From: Acinetobacter kanungonis
Lineage (GTDB): Bacteria > Pseudomonadota > Gammaproteobacteria > Pseudomonadales > Moraxellaceae
Direction of reading: 5' to 3'
NCBI RefSeq assembly: GCF_009939195.1
Contig: NZ_JAACKC010000002.1
Span: forward strand, 310,001-374,000
Length of the DNA: 64,000 bases
Shown: positions 17,063-27,708 of the stretch, one piece after another
Numbering within the stretch: the first letter of the stretch is position 1
Layout: every line of letters starts with the position of its first letter
Made by a program: the position numbers and the translations under genes
Notes under the pieces: model-generated
What the model saw: the letters and a program-made list of their open reading frames with translations, nothing else
Databases searched by the model: none
Told to the model about the DNA's origin: nothing

Positions 17063-19483
17063 ATGCGTTTAAAATATTTAAGTTGCTGTCTTTTAAGTTT
17101 GAGCATGATCGGTTGCTCCCAGCATGTCATAAAATCCAATCCGAATGCATCTTCTGAGCAGCTGACCCTAGAACAGCAAGCGGTCAAAGGTGTGAATGCC
17201 ATGTACGAATACCCAAGCTATGATTATCGCGGCAGCATGGGCTTTCAGTTTGATACCAGTACAGGCAAAGTTTCAGGTGCCAAAGAAACAGCCAATGCAG
17301 CACAGGCTTTAGACCCTGCAATTCAAAAGCAGCTAGACCAATATTTGAAACAGCAACACCTGTCTCTCAGCAAGCAAGAAAAACAAGCCTTATATGCGGC
17401 CATGCTTGAACAGCAAAATCCATATGCGCGTTATGGTAAAGGTTCGGATTCTTCGGCAGCACGTGTCGCTGCGGGAATCACGAATTTCATGAATGATTTG
17501 CAAATCAATTACGATGGTTCGGTGCATTATCGCGACAAATTGGCATCTTTGAATTTAGTCGCGAAGTATCAAAAACCGACCTTATTGGTTGAAGCCAAAG
17601 TGCCAATGGTGATGGATTTTCAAAACTATAAATTCTATGCCAACTATTTTGCCTTAATGCCGTACTTGGTAAATAAAGATAGTCAGGCGTCTTATGCCTA
17701 TCTAGATTTCTCTAAATACAAGAAGGAATTCCAGCGTGTCAGTCTGCCAAAGCTGATCGATTATTTAAAGCAAGTTAATGCTTTGCCTTATATGCTCGCG
17801 GATGCGCAGCAGTTACAGCGTGTGAATGTAAGCGCGCAAGAAAAACAGCAGGGCATCAGCAACAAAATTCGCTATCAAGGCGATTTGGGCAGTTTAATCC
17901 TGCAAATGAGTGCCTTTGAACAGGTCAACAAGCCATATTTCAATCAACAGGTTTTGGGCTTGGTTGAGTCTGCTTCGGGAAGTGAGGATGCTGCAGCAAC
18001 TTCAATGGCTGAGGCAGAAAAAGCAGTAGCCGCAGTTGAAGAGGCGGGTGGCTCGATTAGTGCACAAGCTTATGCTTCTTCCGATCGCGTCAGCACTTTA
18101 ATTAATGAACGTTTGGATGAGCTGCTCTATGTAGGACAAGATGCAGCAGATGAGGTGGTTGAGGCCGAAGAAGCAAGTTGTGGAGGTGATCAGACCACCT
18201 GCGATATGGCTGAATCTGCGTATACCGATGCAGAGGATGCTGTCGAAACCGATGTAGATGCCCGTGCAGTCAATGCGGATGCAGAAGAAACCAGTGTGTT
18301 GTCTGAACAGGCTTGCGAGGCACTCTTGACGAGTAAAAAACATTTGGCGATAGGTGATGTGACGTATTGTCAGGATATGTATGGCATCAAGTTACTACAA
18401 GCTGAACAAGGCAGTGCCCCAGTCTCGACTTCAGCGTCCAGCTTAGAGAAAAAACTGGTTGCCATGCAAACGGTGCAACATATTTTTGAACCTTATGTCA
18501 GTGAGCAATTAACCGATGTGCAAGCCTTTAAAGCGCTGTGGCTAAAGCATCAAGCAGAAATTCAGGCTGCTGTTGCAGACAGTGGACAAACGATGCCAAT
18601 CCGCATTGAAGTGGCATTAGATGCACAAGGTCGCGCAGTGGATTTGGATTATCAATTAGAATTTAAGGATGACACCATCGGCAAAATGGGGGTGCATGTT
18701 GATATGCAAGTCTCAAATTATGGGCGTGCCACACCAATTGATAAAAAAGCTTTACGCGAAGCCAAGTCAATTGAAGAAGTCACCAAAGGCTCCATGCTGG
18801 AAAATGTGATTAGTGGCTTTGCCAAGTCCTTGGGTGTGTCTGAGGAGGTTGCAGCGGGAGCACAGGCAGAACCTTTGAGTTTTGATGAACAATTGTCTGA
18901 TTTAGCCGTGAAGACGTATGCCAAGACGGGTTCTTATGTCAAAACCTATCAGGCAGTCTTTGTGTTGATGCTCTCAGCCAATCGATCTGAAGTGGTCAAA
19001 CACTATAGCAATACGGAACTGAATGAAATTGCAGAAGTCTATGCCTATCGCTTTAATGATCGTTTAGATGAACCTCAAGGCAAAGCTTTAACACGTTTGA
19101 ATGCTCTGAAAGAAAAGCACAAATTGCTGGAACCCGATCAGTTTGATGAGCTGGGTTATAGTGCTGCGCGTATTGTGCAAGAAGCTTCAGAAGGTGCCAA
19201 AGAACGTCAGGCGTGGGATAAACGGATTCAGCAATACAAAACTCCACAAGCCATCTTTGCCAATTATTATGCTGAGTTATTCAAAGACGATTATGAGCTG
19301 AATGCTGAGCAGGCGAAAGCTTTAACTGGGGCAGCGGCTGTGTTGGGTCAGGCATTTGCAGATGATCGAAAGCATAAGCTTTCAGAACAGTCGATAGCCA
19401 AGCTCAACAAAGAACACAATGGTTTGTTTGATTTTGATTTGTATGAACAAGCTTATGTGGATGTAGCGACCCATTTGAAATAA
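17063..19483 (+). CDS. Large lipoprotein of unknown function
   Basis: An 806-residue protein with a lipoprotein signal (lipobox SMIGC, Cys 18), so anchored to a membrane on the periplasmic side. Residues about 30-300 look globular with many aromatic residues. About 300-420 is a low-complexity acidic Ala/Glu/Asp-rich segment (repeated AEEA, DAEDA, EEA patterns) with a few cysteines (about residues 373-415). The rest is helical and charged. I recognise no domain. Cys pairs could form disulfides. It stands alone with its own terminator, so context gives no role. Confidence 0.8.
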   Translation: MRLKYLSCCLLSLSMIGCSQHVIKSNPNASSEQLTLEQQAVKGVNAMYEYPSYDYRGSMGFQFDTSTGKVSGAKETANAAQALDPAIQKQLDQYLKQQHLSLSKQEKQALYAAMLEQQNPYARYGKGSDSSAARVAAGITNFMNDLQINYDGSVHYRDKLASLNLVAKYQKPTLLVEAKVPMVMDFQNYKFYANYFALMPYLVNKDSQASYAYLDFSKYKKEFQRVSLPKLIDYLKQVNALPYMLADAQQLQRVNVSAQEKQQGISNKIRYQGDLGSLILQMSAFEQVNKPYFNQQVLGLVESASGSEDAAATSMAEAEKAVAAVEEAGGSISAQAYASSDRVSTLINERLDELLYVGQDAADEVVEAEEASCGGDQTTCDMAESAYTDAEDAVETDVDARAVNADAEETSVLSEQACEALLTSKKHLAIGDVTYCQDMYGIKLLQAEQGSAPVSTSASSLEKKLVAMQTVQHIFEPYVSEQLTDVQAFKALWLKHQAEIQAAVADSGQTMPIRIEVALDAQGRAVDLDYQLEFKDDTIGKMGVHVDMQVSNYGRATPIDKKALREAKSIEEVTKGSMLENVISGFAKSLGVSEEVAAGAQAEPLSFDEQLSDLAVKTYAKTGSYVKTYQAVFVLMLSANRSEVVKHYSNTELNEIAEVYAYRFNDRLDEPQGKALTRLNALKEKHKLLEPDQFDELGYSAARIVQEASEGAKERQAWDKRIQQYKTPQAIFANYYAELFKDDYELNAEQAKALTGAAAVLGQAFADDRKHKLSEQSIAKLNKEHNGLFDFDLYEQAYVDVATHLK

Positions 19484-19495
19484 GACGTTTTACAG

Positions 19496-19526
19496 AAAAA
19501 GCCAGCCGATTGAGGCTGGCTTTTTT
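19496..19526 (+). terminator. Terminator after the large lipoprotein gene
   Basis: AAAAAGCCAGCC / GGCTGGCTTTTTT stem-loop with a 6-base loop and a T-run, 13 bases after the stop codon. It can also act on the opposite strand for aroE. Confidence 0.9.
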
Positions 19527-19561
19527 ATGGCTAAAAGGCGTTGACATCTTTGATGTGGAAA

Positions 19562-20350
19562 TTAAATGAAATCCTTTAATTCAGGTTTTACCCCGTTCCA
19601 AATTGAAAAAGCTTCAATCGCCTGACCAACCAGCATGCCGAAGCCTTCTGAGGTCGGTACACCCCGTGCTTTGGCTTGATCGAGGAAAGTCGATGGCTTG
19701 CCATAGGCCATTTCATAGGCATATTGGAACGTCAGTTGTTCTGGAAGAATCAAGGCTTCACCACTGAGGCTGGCAGACGTGGCATTAATCACCAGATCAT
19801 AGTCACCCGCCAAATCGGTTAGGGCAGTGGCACTCAGTTCTGCTGCGTGGACATGTGGTTGTAAATCTGCAACCAATTGTTCTGCACGCGATAAGGTGCG
19901 ATTGGCAATGACGATTTTTTTTGCGCCCGCCTGTACCAGTGGATAGATCACGCCACGTGTTGCACCGCCTGCACCTAAAATCAAAATACGGCTTTGTGCG
20001 AGTGACCAGCCCAAGGCTTGAATGGCATCCACCAGACCTTGCCCATCAGTATTGTCGCCATACAGTTTGCCATCCTGCATCCACAGGGTATTGACTGCTT
20101 TTGCCATTTTGGCGCGTTCGGTCAGCACCTGACATTGTGCGAAGGCTTGTTCTTTAAATGGAACCGTAACATTCATCCCGCAACCACCATGCGCAAAAAA
20201 CTCCTGCACACTGGCTTCAAAGCCATCCAAGGGCGCCAAGCGTTTGCTGTAATGTAAATCAATGCCTGTTTTTGCCGCGAAGGCATGATGTAGTTCTGGG
20301 GAACGAGACTGTTCAATCGGGTTGCCGATGACAGCGAATTGTTTGCGCAT
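19562..20350 (-). CDS. aroE: Shikimate dehydrogenase AroE
   Basis: A 262-residue NADP-dependent enzyme that reduces 3-dehydroshikimate to shikimate in aromatic amino acid synthesis. Visible features are the shikimate-binding NPIEQSRSPELHH at the N-terminus, NVTVPFKEQAF with the catalytic lysine, NTDGQG with the catalytic aspartate, and the nucleotide-binding GAGGATRG. Length and order match AroE. Start ATG follows no strong Shine-Dalgarno sequence but gives the canonical MRKQFAVIGNPIEQS start. Confidence 0.97.
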   Translation of the reverse strand: MRKQFAVIGNPIEQSRSPELHHAFAAKTGIDLHYSKRLAPLDGFEASVQEFFAHGGCGMNVTVPFKEQAFAQCQVLTERAKMAKAVNTLWMQDGKLYGDNTDGQGLVDAIQALGWSLAQSRILILGAGGATRGVIYPLVQAGAKKIVIANRTLSRAEQLVADLQPHVHAAELSATALTDLAGDYDLVINATSASLSGEALILPEQLTFQYAYEMAYGKPSTFLDQAKARGVPTSEGFGMLVGQAIEAFSIWNGVKPELKDFI

Positions 20351-20446
20351 CGCACAAAATCCATGTGAGAAATGCTGTTCAATATACGGTAAATTGCACC
20401 AAGGCTAAAGCATTCCCCCATTTTTTCTGCGGGAGAGATCCAGTGC

Positions 20447-20653
20447 TTATGGGTTACAAATATCGTGAATGGTCTCCAAGATGAGTTTTGCCGTGGTCAG
20501 GGTTAAGCCAATACCTGCAAGGACAGCAATACTGATTGAGGCATTATCATTGAATGCACTTTCGGAAAAAATCGTAGTACTGATCGAGCTTAGAAAGACA
20601 ATGGCAAAGCAGAAAAGAACCATGATGGTTGAACTTACTCTTTTTGCGAACAT
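20447..20653 (-). CDS. Small two-helix membrane protein, unknown
   Basis: A 68-residue protein from the ATG at 20653, which follows TGAGGT seven bases upstream. It has two hydrophobic segments (about residues 8-27 and 35-58) and a short charged N-terminus (MFAKRVSST). An alternative TTG at 20707 would add 18 residues without a ribosome-binding site. I do not recognise it. It lies between aroE and hemF, all on the minus strand, separated from hemF by a terminator-like hairpin. Confidence 0.6.
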   Translation of the reverse strand: MFAKRVSSTIMVLFCFAIVFLSSISTTIFSESAFNDNASISIAVLAGIGLTLTTAKLILETIHDICNP

Positions 20654-20875
20654 GTTAGATACCTCAGATAACAGTACAGAACGATACTGGATTTTAATGT
20701 CACTCAAATGAATATACTAAAAATAAACGCATTGAGCTTAGGTATTTTTAAACCGCAATGAACACGAATGCTATTTGAAAGCTGTGACCGTATTTTTGAT
20801 TTATGCAAAGAATAGACATTTTTTGTAGAGGGCATTTTACGGGGAGTTTGTAGGGAAATATACAGAATCTGAGCA

Positions 20876-20908
20876 AAAAGTCGCCCTAATTTGTTCAAAA
20901 AGGGCGTA
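20876..20908 (-). terminator. Probable terminator of hemF
   Basis: CGCCCT / AGGGCG stem with a 13-base loop. On the minus strand it is followed by A-C-TTTTT, about 35 bases beyond the hemF stop. Confidence 0.6.
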
Positions 20909-20939
20909 ACTAAGGTTTTAAAATTGTAAGGCTGAGCGT

Positions 20940-21890
<951 letters not shown>

Positions 21891-22113
21891 CTAAAGTAAA
21901 ATAAAAGTTGCCTTAACATGTAACATAAAATCATAAAAAACTTAAGGATTTTTTCTTTAACAGAGAGGTCGTTTGATTTGATTCAGATGAACTATCTTGC
22001 TGATCTGGCAACCGTTATTCCGACTAAAAGGCTAGGTTGAATTCTTGATTTAAGCTCCGCACAATAGGGGCTGAAAGCCTGTATTTACAAGCAAAGATTT
22101 AAATGGGGCACCC

Positions 22114-23484
22114 ATGACTCAAGCCAATTCACTGATTCAAAAGTACAATGTTGCTGGTCCACGCTATACCAGTTATCCGACTGTACCCTATTGGGAAGAG
22201 CAAGATTTTAGTCTGGCGCTTTGGAAACAGAGCTTAAAACGGGCTTTTGATGAATCCAATGCCAGCGAAGGCATTAGTCTGTATATTCATCTGCCTTTTT
22301 GTGAAAGCCTGTGTACCTTCTGTGGGTGTCATAAAAAAGTCACCAAAAAGCATGAGATGGAACAGCCCTATATTCAGGCGGTGTTAAAAGAATGGGACCT
22401 GTACTGTCAGCTTATAGTCGATCAGCCGATTATTAAAGAAATTCATTTAGGCGGCGGTACGCCGACCTTCTTTTCGGTTGAACATTTAACCCAGTTGATT
22501 CAGGGAATTTTGGCAAAGGCTAAAATTGCAGATGAATATGAGTTTAGTTTTGAAGGACATCCGAACAATACCACGCGCGAACATCTGCAAGCCCTGTATG
22601 ATTTGGGTTTTCGCCGTGTCAGTTATGGGGTGCAGGATTATAACGAAAAAGTACAAAAAGCCATTCATCGCATTCAACCCTTTGCGCATGTGCAACAAGT
22701 GACGGATTGGGCAAGAGAGATTGGTTATACCTCCATTTCGCATGATTTGGTCTTTGGTTTACCGTTTCAGGATTTAGCTGATGTATTACATACCATTGAT
22801 CAAACCAACAGTTTAAAGCCCGACCGTCTGGCGTTTTACAGTTATGCGCATGTACCGTGGATTAAGGGCAATGGGCAGCGTGGCTTTAAAGATCAGGATG
22901 TGCCAAAAGACGCATTGAAACGTCAGCTCTATGAAGAAGGCAAGAAAAAACTGTTGGCGCAGGGGTATCACGAAATTGGCATGGATCATTTTGCCTTGAC
23001 TCATGACAAGATGTATCAAGCTTTTCAGCAGGAAAATTTGCACCGTAATTTTATGGGTTATACCTCATCAAAAACCCAAGTCATGATTGGTTTGGGACTG
23101 TCCGCAATTAGTGACAGTTGGTACAGTTTTGCGCAAAATGAAAAGACCTTAGAAGATTATTATGCACGTTTGGAGCAGAATGAAATTCCTGTGTATCGCG
23201 GGCATGTACTCACCACAGAAGACTTGGTAATCCGACAGCACATTCTGAATTTGATGTGTACTTTCACTACGTCATGGCAAGATCAAGCATTGGTATTTCC
23301 TGAACTGCCGCAGGTGTTACAGCAACTGCAAGAAATGCAAAAAGACGGCTTGTTAAGCATAGCATCAGATCGCATTCAGATTACTGAACAGGGCAAACCT
23401 TTCGTGCGTAATATCTGTATGGCGTTTGATTTACGCCTCAGTCGCAAGATGCCGAACAATCGTATTTTCTCAATGACGATTTAA
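22114..23484 (+). CDS. hemN: Oxygen-independent coproporphyrinogen III oxidase HemN
   Basis: A 456-residue radical SAM enzyme. The cluster motif is HLPFCESLCTFCGC, with Cys 63, 67 and 70 binding the 4Fe-4S cluster and the extra Cys 72 typical of true HemN. The N-terminal YNVAGPRYTSYPTVPYW segment, absent from HemW, confirms HemN rather than heme chaperone. The GGGTPTFF SAM-binding motif follows. A clear FNR box could not be identified upstream. Divergent from hemF. Confidence 0.97.
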   Translation: MTQANSLIQKYNVAGPRYTSYPTVPYWEEQDFSLALWKQSLKRAFDESNASEGISLYIHLPFCESLCTFCGCHKKVTKKHEMEQPYIQAVLKEWDLYCQLIVDQPIIKEIHLGGGTPTFFSVEHLTQLIQGILAKAKIADEYEFSFEGHPNNTTREHLQALYDLGFRRVSYGVQDYNEKVQKAIHRIQPFAHVQQVTDWAREIGYTSISHDLVFGLPFQDLADVLHTIDQTNSLKPDRLAFYSYAHVPWIKGNGQRGFKDQDVPKDALKRQLYEEGKKKLLAQGYHEIGMDHFALTHDKMYQAFQQENLHRNFMGYTSSKTQVMIGLGLSAISDSWYSFAQNEKTLEDYYARLEQNEIPVYRGHVLTTEDLVIRQHILNLMCTFTTSWQDQALVFPELPQVLQQLQEMQKDGLLSIASDRIQITEQGKPFVRNICMAFDLRLSRKMPNNRIFSMTI

Positions 23485-23502
23485 CATCGTCAGAAAACAG
23501 GC

Positions 23503-23531
23503 AAAAGGATGACTTAGAAGTCATCCTTTTT
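23503..23531 (+). terminator. Terminator of hemN overlapping the ribA 3' end
   Basis: AAAAGGATGACTT / AGTCATCCTTTTT hairpin with a 3-base loop, 19 bases after the hemN stop. The convergent ribA stop codon at 23514 lies inside the stem, so the two genes share this element. Confidence 0.85.
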
Positions 23532-24116
23532 GTACATGTGCGCCATACGCTCATGTTTGGTTTTTAAATAATCTTCATTGAAAGGATTTAAGCCGACAGT
23601 AAGCGGGACACGGTCAATCACATTAATGCCAAGATCGGTTAAGGCTTTAATTTTTAATGGATTGTTGGTGACTAAACGGACTTCTTTAACATTTAAATGA
23701 TCCAGCATAATGCTGCACATGTCATAACGACGCGCATCGGCAGGTAAATTCAGCATTAAATTAGCATCAACGGTGTCATGTCCTTGATCTTGCAGGGCAT
23801 AGGCACGAATTTTATTGGTCAGTCCAATCCCGCGACCTTCCTGACGCAAGTACAAAATCACGCCTTGCCCGACTTCATTAATCAGTTTTTGTGTGGCTTG
23901 CAATTGTGGACCGCAATCGCATTTCAATGATGCGAACGCATCACCAGTCAAGCATTCCGAGTGAATGCGAACCAATACTGGACCCGTTGGCGGTGTATCG
24001 AGTCCTTTAGAGAGCGCCACATGTTCTTCACCTGTTTTAGGATCTTGGAAGACCGTAATTTTAAATTCACCAAAAGCAGTGGGAAGGCGAGAAGTTGCGA
24101 CAAATTCTATAGGCAC
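23514..24116 (-). CDS. ribA: GTP cyclohydrolase II RibA
   Basis: A 200-residue enzyme of riboflavin synthesis that opens GTP to a diaminopyrimidine. The zinc ligands are in [20 protein letters not shown] (Cys 55, 66, 68), followed by [11 protein letters not shown] and the conserved RRYD and NNPLK segments. It is the stand-alone form of E. coli size, not a RibBA fusion. The final residues KKDDF are encoded in the shared terminator. Confidence 0.97.
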   Translation of the reverse strand: MPIEFVATSRLPTAFGEFKITVFQDPKTGEEHVALSKGLDTPPTGPVLVRIHSECLTGDAFASLKCDCGPQLQATQKLINEVGQGVILYLRQEGRGIGLTNKIRAYALQDQGHDTVDANLMLNLPADARRYDMCSIMLDHLNVKEVRLVTNNPLKIKALTDLGINVIDRVPLTVGLNPFNEDYLKTKHERMAHMYKKDDF

Positions 24117-24416
24117 TGTTTAACCCGTATATAGTGTATAAATTGACTAAAGTATAGCGTAATGCTTGGACATTAGTAGAAGAGTGATGCTGAAAATGTG
24201 CTCAAGATTTTCTTTTTTGTAGAAAGCGAACGATAATAGTTGATAAAACGTTATATTATTCAGGATAATCTACGCACCAAAAAACGCCAATTGAGTTTTG
24301 TACTCAAGAATGCATCGCCAGAAATGTGGCTGATTGAAAGTGATATCATTCGAGATGATCGAATAACCCATTTACCTAGCTTAGGATTTGCCAGGCTTTA
24401 GAAGGCTTTGCCACAT
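24117..24416. other. Intergenic region between divergent ribA and dxs
   Basis: Three hundred bases with no convincing gene. A possible dxs-directed promoter is TTGATA at 24240-24245, an 18-base spacer and GATAAT at 24264-24269. No FMN-riboswitch-like conserved sequence was seen near ribA. Confidence 0.4.
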
Positions 24417-26324
24417 ATGTTGTATACAGAAATTCCAACTCAACGCCCTGTAACACCGTTGCTGGATACGATCGATCATCCACAACAACTGCGTTTGCTC
24501 GCGCGTGATCAACTACCACAAGTGGCGGATGAGTTACGTCAATTTATTTTGTATGCAGCTGGGCAAAGCGGCGGACATTTTGGTGCCAACCTTGGCGTCA
24601 TTGAGCTTACAGTGGCGCTGCATTACTGTTTTAATACCCCAGATGACCGCTTGATCTGGGATGTGGGGCATCAGGCTTATCCACATAAAGCCTTAACGGG
24701 TCGTCGTGAACAGTTGACCACCATTCGTTCTAAAGATGGTTTGGCGGCATTCCCTGCGCGAGAAGAATCGATTTTTGATACCTTTGGGGTAGGGCATTCT
24801 TCGACTGCAATTTCAGCAGGCTTGGGGATGGCGCTGGCGCGTCGTTACCAACAGAACCCTTGCGAAGTGGTTGCGATCGTAGGTGATGGTGCCATGACTG
24901 CGGGGATGGCCTTTGAAGCTATGAATGACGCAGTGGCACACAATGCTGATCTTATGGTGGTATTGAATGACAATGATATGTCGATTTCATGCAGTACGGG
25001 TGGTTTCGCCAAGCATTTGGCTGCGATTTGGGAAAGCGGTCAATCGGTGCATATCTCGGAGCAAGGCGAGGCTTACGTCCAGCCACATCCAAAATGGTCG
25101 TACAACTCGCGTTTGCATCAATCGGCAACAGAAGCTGCAGATAATTTATTTAAAGCCATTGGTTTTGACTATTTCGGACCTTTTGATGGCCACAATGTCA
25201 AAGAATTGGCGCAGGTGTTTGAAGCACTGAAAAAGCGTAGCGGCCCACGCCTAATTCATGTCTATACAAAAAAGGGCAAAGGTTTTGAGCCTGCCGAAGC
25301 CAATCAAATTAAATACCACGCCATTAGCAAAATAAATGCAAAAGCTACACCACAAACAGCACCGAAATATTCGGATGTTTTTGGTCAGTGGTTATGTGAT
25401 GAAGCGGCACAAGATGCACGCTTATTGGCCATTACCCCTGCCATGTGTGAAGGCTCAGGCATGGTTAAGTTTGCGCAACAATATCCAGCGCGTTTCTTTG
25501 ATGTCGCGATTGCAGAACAGCATGCAGTGACTTTGGCTGCGGGTATGGCATGTGAAGGCTTAAAACCTGTGGTTGCCATTTATTCGACCTTCTTGCAGCG
25601 TGGCTATGACCAACTGATTCATGACGTGGCATTACAAAATCTGGATGTCACTTTTGGCATTGACCGTGCAGGTTTGGTCGGTGAAGACGGACCAACGCAT
25701 GCGGGTGCCTATGACTACGCCTTTATGCGTACTGTACCGAATATGGTGATCATGGCGCCAAAAGACGAAAATGAATGTCGTCAAATGTTGCATACCGCCT
25801 ATTTATACCCAGGACCCGCGGCTGTACGTTACCCGCGTGGCAATGGTTTAGGTGTGGATATTCAGCAGCAGATGACCGAGCTAGAAATTGGTCGTGCTGA
25901 AATCGTCTTGCAGTTGAACGAAACAGCAGATGAGCAGATCAGTATTCTGGCCTTTGGTAGTCGAGTGGTGGCATCGGTCGAGGCGGCACATACACTGGCA
26001 CAGCAACTTGAGGTTGGCGTGCGTGTGGTAAATATGCGCTTTGTGAAACCTTTAGATGAACAGATGTTGTCACGCTTAGCCGATCAAACCCAGTTGTTTG
26101 TTACGGTGGAAGAGCATGCGGTAATGGCAGGTGCGGGCAGTGCAGTGAATGAATATTTAGCACAGGCACAAATTGTCAAACCGATGCTGAATTTAGGCTT
26201 GGCCGATACCTTTATGCATCAGGCGACACACAGTCAAATGTTGCAGCAGGCAGGTCTCGATGCACAAGGTATTGTTAAATCAGTAGAATCTGTGTGGTCA
26301 AAGCTTGTACAAAGCATAAGCTGA
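24417..26324 (+). CDS. dxs: 1-deoxy-D-xylulose-5-phosphate synthase Dxs
   Basis: A 635-residue thiamine-diphosphate enzyme that condenses pyruvate and glyceraldehyde 3-phosphate, the entry step of the MEP isoprenoid pathway. Motifs are [26 protein letters not shown], the ThDP-binding [15 protein letters not shown] and the C-terminal transketolase domain with [15 protein letters not shown]. The ATG at 24417 follows GAAGG; the upstream TTG at 24408 is less likely. Confidence 0.98.
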   Translation: MLYTEIPTQRPVTPLLDTIDHPQQLRLLARDQLPQVADELRQFILYAAGQSGGHFGANLGVIELTVALHYCFNTPDDRLIWDVGHQAYPHKALTGRREQLTTIRSKDGLAAFPAREESIFDTFGVGHSSTAISAGLGMALARRYQQNPCEVVAIVGDGAMTAGMAFEAMNDAVAHNADLMVVLNDNDMSISCSTGGFAKHLAAIWESGQSVHISEQGEAYVQPHPKWSYNSRLHQSATEAADNLFKAIGFDYFGPFDGHNVKELAQVFEALKKRSGPRLIHVYTKKGKGFEPAEANQIKYHAISKINAKATPQTAPKYSDVFGQWLCDEAAQDARLLAITPAMCEGSGMVKFAQQYPARFFDVAIAEQHAVTLAAGMACEGLKPVVAIYSTFLQRGYDQLIHDVALQNLDVTFGIDRAGLVGEDGPTHAGAYDYAFMRTVPNMVIMAPKDENECRQMLHTAYLYPGPAAVRYPRGNGLGVDIQQQMTELEIGRAEIVLQLNETADEQISILAFGSRVVASVEAAHTLAQQLEVGVRVVNMRFVKPLDEQMLSRLADQTQLFVTVEEHAVMAGAGSAVNEYLAQAQIVKPMLNLGLADTFMHQATHSQMLQQAGLDAQGIVKSVESVWSKLVQSIS

Positions 26325-26440
26325 TCAACAGCTAAATTTTCGAAACATTTTTTCCCTAAAAGCGCTTATATTTGATAAGATATAAGGGCTTTTATGCATT
26401 ATTCTTTAATCAATCTCTTCAAATTTGTAGTGGGTGTTCA

Positions 26441-27271
26441 ATGGAACCTATGGTGGTGATGGCTGCGCGTGCGGCTCAAACAGTCGGTCTAGAGCTTTTA
26501 AAAGCGCATCAAAATCGTCATAAACTTGATCTACAAGTCGAAGAAAAAGGAATTGATGGTCCAGTAACGCGTGTTGACCGTTATTTGGAACAATTGACCA
26601 TCGATACCCTACGTAAAAGCTATAAAAACCACAGTTTCCTTGGCGAAGAGTTTGGTCTACAAGAAGGTAAAGGTCACGATGCAGATTGGTGCTGGGTGAT
26701 TGATCCTTTAGACGGCACACTGAACTTCGTTAACGGCTTACCGCATTTCTGTATTTCTATTGCTGTTCAGCATAAAGGTGTAACTCAACACGGGGTAATT
26801 TATGATCCTGTGCGTGATGAGTTGTTCTCTGCAAGTCGTGGTCGTGGTGCCATGATGAACCAACGTCGTATCCGTGTAAATGTGAAAGACAGTCTTGAAA
26901 ATACCTTCTTGGCTGTAGGTCATGCGTACCGTGCAAAACGTAATGGTGAAATCGTTTCTTATGCGAAAAACCACTTCGAATCTTTATTGAATGTGACTGA
27001 AGCGGGTGCGCAATATCGCCGTGCTGGTTCTGCTGCATTGGATCTTGCTTATGTGGCTGCTGGTCGTTATGACGGTTATTTCGAATTGGGTCTTAAGCCT
27101 TGGGATATCGCAGCAGGCGAGCTGATTGTGAAAGAAGCGGGCGGTACTGTGGTTGATGCACGTGGTGGTAGCGACTCTATGGAAAATGGTCAAGTGCTTG
27201 CGTGTTCAATGAAAATGTTGAAGCCATTAATGCAGGCGGTTGTGCCAGCATGGGGCGATGCAGCGAAGTAA
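26441..27271 (+). CDS. suhB: Inositol-1-monophosphatase family protein SuhB
   Basis: A 276-residue Mg-dependent phosphatase. Metal-binding motifs are GEEFG, the signature WVIDPLDGTLNFVNG and WDIAAGELIVKEAGG. SuhB also binds NusA and RNA polymerase in E. coli and promotes rRNA antitermination; whether this happens here is inference. The start at MEPMVVMAARAA is the family start; the frame is open 23 codons further without coding character. Confidence 0.95.
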   Translation: MEPMVVMAARAAQTVGLELLKAHQNRHKLDLQVEEKGIDGPVTRVDRYLEQLTIDTLRKSYKNHSFLGEEFGLQEGKGHDADWCWVIDPLDGTLNFVNGLPHFCISIAVQHKGVTQHGVIYDPVRDELFSASRGRGAMMNQRRIRVNVKDSLENTFLAVGHAYRAKRNGEIVSYAKNHFESLLNVTEAGAQYRRAGSAALDLAYVAAGRYDGYFELGLKPWDIAAGELIVKEAGGTVVDARGGSDSMENGQVLACSMKMLKPLMQAVVPAWGDAAK

Positions 27272-27300
27272 TTGCATACTTACGCGATCAAGTCATGACA

Positions 27301-27333
27301 AAAAAAGCTCTCAAAAATTGAGGGCTTTTTTTT
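27301..27333 (+). terminator. Terminator of suhB
   Basis: AAAAAGCTCTCAA / TTGAGGGCTTTTTTTT hairpin with one G-T pair and an 8-base T-run, 30 bases after the suhB stop. Confidence 0.85.
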
Positions 27334-27405
27334 ATACAATTCTGAGGCTTAATTGCATCTTTGAATCATGTTTTGTAAAAAAATGGTAAAAGTCGATTAA
27401 AAAGG

Positions 27406-27433
27406 GTGACTTTTTAAAAAATGCTGTTATAAT
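27406..27433 (+). promoter_or_regulatory. Candidate sigma-70 promoter of the DEAD-box helicase gene
   Basis: GTGACT at 27406-27411, a 16-base spacer and a perfect TATAAT at 27428-27433. Transcription would begin near 27440, leaving a leader of about 270 bases. Confidence 0.6.
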
Positions 27434-27439
27434 CTTGCC

Positions 27440-27708
27440 ACGCACTAAATTTCGTTCATTACCTGAACATTCTCTTCTATCATTGTGTATGCGCGTCCGG
27501 TCCAAAGAGAGGACATTATTTCGCGCCCCACCCAATCGCTTAAGCGATTCCTTCAGGTTGCGGCTGTAATCAAATGTGCGTTATACGCATCGTCGTTCTC
27601 GGATCGCCGCTGATTCTATATTTTCAGCGATTATTGCTGTGCCGCTTTTTGCCGATGTCCATCTGACTTTATTTTAATGGAGCACCCATTTTTCGGGTGA
27701 AAAACTCT
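27440..27708 (+). promoter_or_regulatory. Long structured 5' leader of the DEAD-box helicase mRNA
   Basis: About 270 bases without a convincing gene and with several inverted repeats: the 16-base palindrome AATCGCTTAAGCGATT (27534-27549), TGCG-ttata-CGCA near 27576, CGCTGA / TCAGCG (27608-27629) and CACCC / GGGTG (27683-27699) between a TGGAG and the start codon. Long leaders that mediate autoregulation or cold response are known for some RNA helicase and cold-shock genes; that role here is inference. Confidence 0.5.

Noticed and set aside
21970..22000. Possible FNR box before hemN (TTGATTTGATTCAG)
   Set aside because: Only the left half matches TTGATNNNNATCAA; the right half has too many differences.
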